Shown here: one piece after another, positions 5,617 through 11,267 of the stretch | Layout: each line of letters opens with the position of its first letter | How positions within the stretch are numbered: position 1 is the stretch's first letter | Assembly: GCA_002497245.1 (NCBI GenBank) | Contig: DANB01000036.1 | Span: 1 to 11,999, forward strand | DNA length: 11,999 bases | Direction of reading: 5' to 3' | DNA from: Euryarchaeota archaeon UBA439 | Lineage (GTDB): Archaea; Thermoplasmatota; Poseidoniia; Poseidoniales; Thalassarchaeaceae | Translations under genes and position numbers: made by a program | Notes under the pieces: model-generated | What the model was told of the DNA's origin: nothing | The model's database searches: none | Seen by the model: only the letters and a program-made list of their open reading frames with translations

Positions 5617-6984
5617 ATGGATCAACTTCCCAATTTAGGTCGCGAACAGGAAATGCTCTCTATAATGGGGCTAAATTCAATGGATGAACTGTTTTCTAAT
5701 ATTCCTGAAGATGTGAGAAGGAAGAAACCTCTTCCTCTTCCGCCACCTCAATCTGAAGAAGAAATATGGAGAGACGCCCAACATCTTCTTGGTTCTAATA
5801 TTGATCTTGATTCACGCCCTTCTTTCCTTTCCGCTGGCCTTTCTAGGAATTTTGTTCCTACTATGGTAGGAATGTTGGCAACTCGAGGTGAGTTTTTAAC
5901 ATCATATACGCCTTATCAGGCAGAAGTTAGTCAAGGAATGCTTCAAGCTATGTGGGAATTTCAAACAATGATTTCTGAATTAGTAAATTTACCAATATCT
6001 AATGTCAGCATGTATGATGCTTCCACATCAGCAGCCGAAGCAATTACCTGTGCTGTTAGAGTCCATAACAAAAAAGCTACTCAGAAAGATACAATCTATG
6101 TTTCTGAACTCGTTCCACCACATAGAATGTCTGTGATTAAGAATTATGTTCAAGGTTCAGGAATAAATCTCCATACTCTCAAGCATGATGAAAATGGACA
6201 TTTAGACATAGATAATGCTTCAATAGCTCATGGGTCATGTGCAGTTTATGTTGAGCAGCCGAATTCTTTTGGCATATTAGATGAAGGTTTATTGAATTTA
6301 AAGGACAAAATTGGCGACAACACTGCGTTAATTGTAGGTGTTGATGCAGTTTCATTAGGCTTAGTTTCTCCTCCAGGCGATTGGGGAGCAGATATTGTTG
6401 TCGGAGAGGGTCAACCATTTGGTATAGGTCCAACTTTTGGTGGTCCAATTTATGGAATATTTGCTTGTACCGAGAAATACATTAGGCAGATGCCTGGTCG
6501 AATTGTAGGACAGACTTATGATACAAATGAAAAGAAAGCATTCACATTGACTTTATCAACTCGAGAGCAACATATTAGGAGGCATAGAGCCACCTCCAAT
6601 ATTTGCTCTAACGAGACATTAATTGCTTTGATGGGTGCTATGCACATGTCTTTGTTGGGTCCTGAAGGGATTACAGTCTTGGCCAAAAGAGTTGCAGCAT
6701 CCACAGAGGCTACTCGAAAAGCACTCAGTTCTATAGATGGAGTGGAATTAATCCATCCAAAATCTTCTATTTTTAGAGATTTTGCGATCAAGATTCCTGG
6801 AGATTCTGAAGAGGCAGTCTTATTCATGGACTCTAAGGGAGTAATTGCTGGTTTGCCTATGGGCTTATGGTGGGAATCTCACTCCTCATCTATATTGATT
6901 GGTTGTGATGAAAGAACTAGTGAATCAGATATATCTTCACTGGTTTCGGCTATTAAGGAATGGATTAAGGAGGTGAAAAATTGA
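5617..6984 (+). CDS. gcvPA: Glycine dehydrogenase (decarboxylating) subunit 1, P-protein alpha
   Basis: N-terminal half of the split glycine decarboxylase found in archaea and many bacteria. With GcvPB it decarboxylates glycine on PLP and loads aminomethyl onto lipoyl-H protein. The 455 residues match the usual length of about 440-455. Seen: GREQEMLSIMGLNSMDELFSNIP (family opening), FLSAG (where the family has F.GAG), TPYQAEVSQGMLQAMWEFQTMI, YDASTSAAEAITCAVR (134-146; the cofactor-side loop), a G.DAVSLGL segment, GPTFGGP, GRIVGQT and REQHIRRHRATSNICSNETL. In the known alpha2beta2 enzymes this subunit lacks the Schiff-base lysine, which is on the beta subunit. Start ATG 5617 is backed by the family N-terminus and a split SD. 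It overlaps gcvPB by 4 nt, so the two are almost certainly co-translated. Confidence 0.97.
   Translation: MDQLPNLGREQEMLSIMGLNSMDELFSNIPEDVRRKKPLPLPPPQSEEEIWRDAQHLLGSNIDLDSRPSFLSAGLSRNFVPTMVGMLATRGEFLTSYTPYQAEVSQGMLQAMWEFQTMISELVNLPISNVSMYDASTSAAEAITCAVRVHNKKATQKDTIYVSELVPPHRMSVIKNYVQGSGINLHTLKHDENGHLDIDNASIAHGSCAVYVEQPNSFGILDEGLLNLKDKIGDNTALIVGVDAVSLGLVSPPGDWGADIVVGEGQPFGIGPTFGGPIYGIFACTEKYIRQMPGRIVGQTYDTNEKKAFTLTLSTREQHIRRHRATSNICSNETLIALMGAMHMSLLGPEGITVLAKRVAASTEATRKALSSIDGVELIHPKSSIFRDFAIKIPGDSEEAVLFMDSKGVIAGLPMGLWWESHSSSILIGCDERTSESDISSLVSAIKEWIKEVKN
6967..6976 (+). promoter_or_regulatory. Strong Shine-Dalgarno site fixing the TTG start of gcvPB
   Basis: AAGGAGGTGA, an essentially full-length match to the archaeal anti-SD, lies inside the 3' end of gcvPA and 4 nt before the TTG at 6981. 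This explains how a TTG start can be used efficiently. Confidence 0.8.
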
Positions 6985-8501
6985 GTGATATATTCTCATT
7001 TAATGGCTCCCCTAACGCAGGTTGGTCACAACCCGATCCTATTTTATCAGATTCAGAAGTTTTGGAGACAATTCCTTCTTCTATGTTGAGAAGTATTCCA
7101 CCTGCTTGGCCCCGTGCTAGTGAACCAGAATTAGTTCGTCATTATACGTGGTTATCAAAAAGAAATTTTGGTATTGATACAGGATTTTATCCTCTTGGTT
7201 CATGTACAATGAAACACAATCCAAGAGTCAATGAGAGAATCGTCAATTTACCCGGTATCGATAGAATGCATCCATTACAACCTGAGCACCAGATTCAAGG
7301 CATACTTTCCATATTTTATGAAATGCAAGAAATGCTTGCTATATGTTCAGGTATGGATCAAGTAACTTTGCAACCAGTGGCAGGTGCACAAGGTGAGTTC
7401 ACTGCTATACGCTGCATTCAAGAGTATCATCGAGAGAGAGGCGAAGGTCACAGGAACAAAGTCATAGTTCCTGATTCTGCTCATGGAACAAATCCTGCAT
7501 CTGCATCAATGTGTGGATACGAAATTATTGAGATACCCAGTGCTGAAGATGGGCGTATTGACTTAGAAGCTTTACAATCAGTTGTTGGCGAAGATACAGC
7601 TGCAATGATGATTACAAATCCATCAACATTGGGAGTTTTTGAACCTGATATTGCTAGAGCTTCAGAAATGGTCCATTCAGCGGGTGGGCAAATGTATTAC
7701 GATGGAGCTAATTTTAATGCGATTATTGGAAAAACAGATCCTGGTTTAATGGGTTTTGATGCAGTCCATTATAACTTACACAAAACTTTCAGCCAGCCAC
7801 ATGGGGGTGGAGGTCCTGGAAGTGGCCCTATTGGTGTGAAGGAACATCTTTCGAAATATCTTCCCTCTCCCATAGCTTCTCGACGCGAAATCTCAGAAGA
7901 TGATCCAGAGGGTGTAGGTGATGGCTATTGGTATAATTGGGTTGCACCGGAAAAGACAATCGGCAAAGTTCAGCAGTGGCATGGTAATGCTGGGGCGGTA
8001 ATTCGTTGTTGGGCCTTTTATAGAAGATATGGTAGAGAACTTGAGAGGATGTCGGAGCACGCAGTTTTGAATGCAAATTATCTTCGTTTCAAGATAATGA
8101 ATCCTGATCCAGATGTACTAACAAAAATACATGCTATGCCTTTAGACGGAGCTCCTACTGATTTTGTTATGCATGAGTTTACACTATCTATGATTGATAT
8201 GAAAAATAAGGTAGGTGTCACTGGAAAAGATATAGCTAAGAGATTGCTTGATTATGGAGTAATGGCTCCTACTCTTTACTTTCCTATGATAGTGCCTGAA
8301 TGCTTGATGATAGAGCCTACAGAAACTGAGTCTAAAGAAGTATTAGATAAATTCGCAAAGGATTTTCTTACTATCTTAACAGAGGATCCAGACATTATCA
8401 AAGGTGCCCCATATACTACAGACGTTTCCCGTGTCGATGAAGTTTGGGCTGCCAGGAATCTTATTCTTAGGCACCCAGGGAATAATAGTGAAGATAATTA
8501 G
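6981..8501 (+). CDS. gcvPB: Glycine dehydrogenase (decarboxylating) subunit 2, P-protein beta
   Basis: Catalytic half of the split glycine decarboxylase, cytoplasmic, partner of GcvPA. The 506 residues are within the family's normal range. Seen: RHYTWLSKRNFGIDTGFYPLGSCTMKHNPR (the P-protein signature), MDQVTLQPVAGAQGE, DSAHGTNPASASMCG, TNPSTLGVFE and DGANFNAIIG. The PLP-lysine motif HKTFSQPHGGGGPGSGP follows, with Lys268 as the expected Schiff-base residue. The C-terminal domain ends with TDVSRVDEVWAARN. The start is TTG at 6981, overlapping the gcvPA stop as TTGA. A 10-base SD sits 4 nt upstream, and the resulting MSDIFSFNGSPNAGWSQPDP is a plausible family N-terminus. The gene is followed after 35 nt by a membrane-protein gene. 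No gcvH or lpd is nearby. Confidence 0.97.
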   Translation: MSDIFSFNGSPNAGWSQPDPILSDSEVLETIPSSMLRSIPPAWPRASEPELVRHYTWLSKRNFGIDTGFYPLGSCTMKHNPRVNERIVNLPGIDRMHPLQPEHQIQGILSIFYEMQEMLAICSGMDQVTLQPVAGAQGEFTAIRCIQEYHRERGEGHRNKVIVPDSAHGTNPASASMCGYEIIEIPSAEDGRIDLEALQSVVGEDTAAMMITNPSTLGVFEPDIARASEMVHSAGGQMYYDGANFNAIIGKTDPGLMGFDAVHYNLHKTFSQPHGGGGPGSGPIGVKEHLSKYLPSPIASRREISEDDPEGVGDGYWYNWVAPEKTIGKVQQWHGNAGAVIRCWAFYRRYGRELERMSEHAVLNANYLRFKIMNPDPDVLTKIHAMPLDGAPTDFVMHEFTLSMIDMKNKVGVTGKDIAKRLLDYGVMAPTLYFPMIVPECLMIEPTETESKEVLDKFAKDFLTILTEDPDIIKGAPYTTDVSRVDEVWAARNLILRHPGNNSEDN

Positions 8502-8536
8502 AGAAGAAACTAGAAGAATGACTCTCTCGGACTCTT

Positions 8537-9391
8537 GTGGATGTAGGCAAAGAACAAGATTGGTTACTCGGTGAATCATCGTGGTGGCCTAATTCTAAGG
8601 GTAGATTATTATCTACAAGAATTGGAGATTTGAATCCTCCTAAATCTTGGATTTATACTGATCCAGAATCCGGTGGAGCAGGATGGATGCGTCAAAGACT
8701 AAAACCAGTAGGCCCTCAAATTTTGTACACATCTGCCTGGTCTCTTTTTTTCCTAATAGCAAGTATTGTCCCCTTAATTTTTCCAAATAAAGTACCAATC
8801 GATGATCAATTGTTAGTAATAATACTATTTTCTACATCATGGTCATTAACATTAATACCATATCTTTGGTTTTCTAATGCTAATAATGAGAAATTCACTA
8901 TTTTTCCTCTGGATTTTATTACTTTTTGTCTAGGTCTAATATTCTTTATTTTGCACATTACAGTAAACTCTAAGTTAGGTTGGGTCGGTTTTTTCTTCTT
9001 TCTTTTATCATGGATTAGGACTATTAGAAATATTAGTAATTCATTGCAAGTAAATTCTTCGAGATGGTTATTACCAATTTCATCATCTGATTTTAATCAA
9101 GATATTTTCAATGAAGGATGGGATATTTCTACTAATAAATTTAGAAATGGAATTATTGCTACTAAATCTGGAGACTTTGGCCCATACTCTGCTGAATTAA
9201 CAGGTGTATCATATCGAAATTTTAGATTTATAGCATTTAGTATGGTTTTTCATAATCGAATTATTCATGATCCATTTAACACAAATTTTGTTTCAACCCC
9301 TAATATAGATGATTTTCTTTCCTCCCCTCCCTTGAATATTTCAGGAGAATATTGGCCGAATATTTTCATCGGAGAAATAGAAGAGGAGTGA
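8537..9391 (+). CDS. Four-helix integral membrane protein, function unknown
   Basis: A 284-residue protein I do not recognise. Residues 1-60 are soluble and Trp-rich (WLLGESSWWPNSKGR, ESGGAGWMRQRLKP). Four hydrophobic helices follow at about 62-82, 91-112, 122-143 and 147-163. A polar C-terminal domain of about 120 residues (165-284) is rich in Asn, Ser and Phe and ends in an acidic EIEEE tail. No signal peptide, known catalytic motif or transporter signature is visible. The start is the weakest in the window: an in-frame TGA lies at 8519-8521, the first usable codon is GTG at 8537, and there is no SD. A TATA-like GATAATTA at 8493-8500 inside the gcvPB end could serve a short-leader transcript. 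It sits between the glycine-cleavage and purine genes. This may be compactness only, not function. Confidence 0.75.
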   Translation: MDVGKEQDWLLGESSWWPNSKGRLLSTRIGDLNPPKSWIYTDPESGGAGWMRQRLKPVGPQILYTSAWSLFFLIASIVPLIFPNKVPIDDQLLVIILFSTSWSLTLIPYLWFSNANNEKFTIFPLDFITFCLGLIFFILHITVNSKLGWVGFFFFLLSWIRTIRNISNSLQVNSSRWLLPISSSDFNQDIFNEGWDISTNKFRNGIIATKSGDFGPYSAELTGVSYRNFRFIAFSMVFHNRIIHDPFNTNFVSTPNIDDFLSSPPLNISGEYWPNIFIGEIEEE

Positions 9392-9397
9392 TTTTTT
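9392..9397 (+). terminator. Candidate T-tract terminator after the membrane protein
   Basis: Six T directly after the TGA at 9389-9391 and before the purE leader. Archaeal RNA polymerase can terminate at short T-runs. No hairpin is seen, and this is a single short tract. Confidence 0.3.
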
Positions 9398-9440
9398 CCT
9401 AATCTGCTATACGGCAGGCATTTGAACCGTACTCATAACC

Positions 9441-9446
9441 GAGGTG
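9441..9446 (+). promoter_or_regulatory. Shine-Dalgarno site near the purE start
   Basis: GAGGTG lies only 1 nt before the ATG at 9448 but 7 nt before an in-frame GTG at 9454. The spacing therefore favours the GTG, while codon identity favours the ATG. Confidence 0.5.
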
Positions 9447-9447
9447 T

Positions 9448-9924
9448 ATGGACGTGTGTATAATATTAGGTTCCAAATCGGATTTGCCAGTAGCTAACAA
9501 GTGTGTTTCAGTTTTAGATGAGTTCTCTATATCGCATGAAGTAAGAGTGGCTTCAGCTCATCGTGCTCCAAAGTTTCTTGAATCTGTGATTGAGTCTTCA
9601 ATTGAATCAGGTTGTAAAGTATTTATTGGAATGGCGGGGATGGCTGCGGCACTTCCAGGAGTAATTGCATCGATGACCACACTCCCAGTTATTGGTGTCC
9701 CTGTAGGAGGTAAAGTTCCTCTTGACAGTCTTCTTTCGATTGTTCAAATGCCTCCCGGTATGCCTGTAGCAACAGTCGGAGTAGATAGAGGAGATAATGC
9801 AGGAGCATTAGCAGTGCAGATGCTCGCTCTGACAAATACTGACTTAGCACGACAATATGATGCATGGAGAGTGATGAAAACTGCAAAGGTAATTTCAGAT
9901 GATGAATCACTCAGAGGTGAATGA
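9448..9924 (+). CDS. purE: PurE, 5-(carboxyamino)imidazole ribonucleotide mutase / AIR carboxylase
   Basis: Purine-pathway enzyme making CAIR from N5-CAIR (class I) or from AIR plus CO2 (class II); a cytoplasmic, usually octameric protein. The 158 residues are a full-length PurE. Seen: IILGSKSDLPVA (5-16, phosphate-binding loop), VASAHRAP (34-41, with the catalytic-region His38), GMAGMAAALPGVIASMTTLPVIGVPV (61-86), and DSLLSIVQMPPGMPVATVGVDRG (93 on). SAHR and DSLLSIVQMP are class I-like. AGMAAALPG (63-71), however, replaces the class I AGGAAHLPG, losing its His, and does not look like the class II AGRSNGL either. I recall AG.AAALPG-type loops in other archaeal PurE proteins, so the reaction class is left open. 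No purK is in the window. The gene overlaps guaA-B by 4 nt (ATGA). The start is ATG 9448 or GTG 9454, differing by two residues. Confidence 0.93.
   Translation: MDVCIILGSKSDLPVANKCVSVLDEFSISHEVRVASAHRAPKFLESVIESSIESGCKVFIGMAGMAAALPGVIASMTTLPVIGVPVGGKVPLDSLLSIVQMPPGMPVATVGVDRGDNAGALAVQMLALTNTDLARQYDAWRVMKTAKVISDDESLRGE
9914..9920 (+). promoter_or_regulatory. Shine-Dalgarno site for guaA subunit B
   Basis: GAGGTGA within the purE end touches the ATG at 9921 and lies 9 nt before a second in-frame ATG at 9930. The spacing suggests that the second ATG may be the used start. Confidence 0.5.
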
Positions 9925-10874
9925 GTTTTATGCAAACTCAAATGTTGATTGATGAGGCTATTGAATCATTACAAAGTCAAATAGACGATACAGCAATCAT
10001 TGCTTGTTCAGGTGGAATTGACTCTTCCGTTGCTGCTGTTTTAGCACATCGTGCAGTAGGAAGTCTTCTGCATTGTGTATATGTAGATACAGGATTTATG
10101 AGAAAGAATGAGAGTGCTGAAGTTTTCGAGATGTTTCAAGAGATGGGTATCAATCTGAAAGTGGTTGATGCATCTGAGAGATTTTTTAGAGAGTTGGAGG
10201 GAATAACTGATCCCGAAGAAAAAAGGAAAATTATTGGAGAACAATTCATACGTGTTTTTGAAGATGAGAAAAAATCATCTGGTGCTAAATTTTTAGTCCA
10301 AGGAACTATTGCTCCAGATTGGATAGAATCAGGTGGGGGAGAACGTGAAGTCATCAAGTCTCACCATAATGTAGGTGGGCTCCCAGAAGATATTGAACTG
10401 GTTATAGTAGAACCATTACGTGAATTTTACAAAGATGAAGTTCGTTCAATTGCTCGTGAATTAGAAATTAAATCAAGTGAGAGGCAACCATTTCCAGGTC
10501 CTGGTTTAGCAGTTAGAGTCCTTGGCAATTTAACTAAGGAAAGAGTAGAAGCATGTAGAGAAGCCTGCTTTATTGTAGAAACTAGGCTTCAAAATGCAGC
10601 CTCAGAAGGTAAGTGTGATTTACCTTGGCAATATTTTGCAGCTCTACTCCCTGTCCGTTCTGTTGGGGTCCATGGAGATACTAGAGTTCACGGTGAAACA
10701 GTCGTAGTCAGAGCTGTTGCTAGTCTCGATGGGATGAGTGCAAAGTATTCTCCAATACCTCATGAAGTTCTGTCCTCAATCAGTACTGAAATTACTAATG
10801 CTCTAAAAGGACAGGTTAATCGTGTAGTTTACGATATCACTCATAAACCACCAGGGACTATAGAATGGGAGTGA
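9921..10874 (+). CDS. guaA: GMP synthase subunit B (ATP-pyrophosphatase, split GuaA)
   Basis: Uses ATP to adenylylate XMP, then aminates it to GMP with ammonia supplied by a separate glutamine amidotransferase subunit (GuaA-A). Archaea commonly encode these two halves separately, and this 317-residue protein has no amidotransferase domain. Seen: the PP-loop SGGIDSS (30-36) for ATP, VYVDTGFMRKNE, VQGTIAPDWIESGG, KSHHNVGGLPED, and REFYKDEVR. The C-terminal GMP_synt_C dimerisation domain follows, with RQPFPGPGLAVRVLG and the final DITHKPPGTIEWE. This tail is the family's normal end, so the protein is complete. It overlaps the purE stop by 4 nt, indicating coupling within a purine operon. The start is ATG 9921, or ATG 9930, which has a better SD distance and removes three residues. 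The amidotransferase partner is not in the window. Confidence 0.96.
   Translation: MSFMQTQMLIDEAIESLQSQIDDTAIIACSGGIDSSVAAVLAHRAVGSLLHCVYVDTGFMRKNESAEVFEMFQEMGINLKVVDASERFFRELEGITDPEEKRKIIGEQFIRVFEDEKKSSGAKFLVQGTIAPDWIESGGGEREVIKSHHNVGGLPEDIELVIVEPLREFYKDEVRSIARELEIKSSERQPFPGPGLAVRVLGNLTKERVEACREACFIVETRLQNAASEGKCDLPWQYFAALLPVRSVGVHGDTRVHGETVVVRAVASLDGMSAKYSPIPHEVLSSISTEITNALKGQVNRVVYDITHKPPGTIEWE
10867..10874 (+). promoter_or_regulatory. SD-like element before the ogt gene
   Basis: GGGAGTGA overlaps the guaA-B stop. It is too far (22 nt) from the TTG at 10897 to be its SD. It is 4 nt from an ATA at 10879 and 7 nt from an ATT at 10882, both in the ogt frame. This is suggestive only. Confidence 0.3.
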
Positions 10875-10896
10875 AAATATAATTTTAGATGGTACT

Positions 10897-11160
10897 TTGT
10901 TTCAAATCAAAGTATGGAATGAACTAAAGAAAATCCCTTATGGTGAAGTTCGTACATACAAACAAATTGCTGAATCTATTGGACATCCCAAATCTTCACG
11001 CGCAGTTGCTAATGCTTGTGCAAGAAACCCAAATCCTCCGATTATACCTTGTCATCGTGTAATAAGATCAAATGGAAGCTTAGGGGGATATAGTGGCGTA
11101 GGCGGAGTTGAAACCAAAAGAAAATTATTGAACAAAGAAGGTGTCTTTACTTCCGATTAA
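10897..11160 (+). CDS. ogt: Single-domain O6-alkylguanine-DNA methyltransferase (MGMT/Ogt C-terminal domain)
   Basis: DNA-repair protein that removes alkyl groups from O6 of guanine by irreversible transfer to its own cysteine. The 87 residues cover only the DNA-binding/catalytic domain. Seen: FQIKVWNELKKIPYGEVRTYKQIAESIG (helix-rich start), SSRAVANACARNP (34-45; recognition helix with arginine finger Arg35 and hinge Asn44), IIPCHRVI (49-56; acceptor Cys52), GSLGGYSGV, and the end helix KRKLLNKEG. Cys52 is present, so this is not an alkyltransferase-like (ATL) protein, which has Trp there. The N-terminal domain of classical Ogt/Ada is absent. TTG 10897 is the first ordinary start. The frame is open from 10864, and the codons just upstream spell ILDGTLFQ, matching the family's GT.FQ, so translation may begin earlier at a rare codon. 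It lies 22 nt after guaA-B, probably in the same operon. Confidence 0.85.
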   Translation: MFQIKVWNELKKIPYGEVRTYKQIAESIGHPKSSRAVANACARNPNPPIIPCHRVIRSNGSLGGYSGVGGVETKRKLLNKEGVFTSD

Positions 11161-11191
11161 TTGATGAATGATTGAGCAGGCGACAGGCTAG

Positions 11192-11267
11192 GCCGACATA
11201 GCTTAGTTGGTGGAGCGGTGGACTGTTAATCCACAGGTCGCAGGTTCGAGTCCTGCTGTCGGCGCCA
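11192..11267 (+). tRNA. tRNA-Asn (anticodon GTT)
   Basis: The cloverleaf folds by eye. The acceptor stem GCCGACA pairs with TGTCGGC (7 pairs), followed by discriminator G and an encoded CCA (11265-11267). The D arm is GCTT/GAGC with one T-G pair and loop AGTTGGTG. The anticodon stem GTGGA/TCCAC encloses loop CTGTTAA with anticodon GTT at 11225-11227. The T arm GCAGG/CCTGC encloses TTCGAGT. No intron is present. GTT reads the asparagine codons AAC and AAU. The gene lies 31 nt after ogt. An AT-rich TTAATTGAT near 11157-11165, about 30 nt upstream, could be its TATA element. The CCA end directly abuts the stop codon of the opposite-strand gene. Confidence 0.97.
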
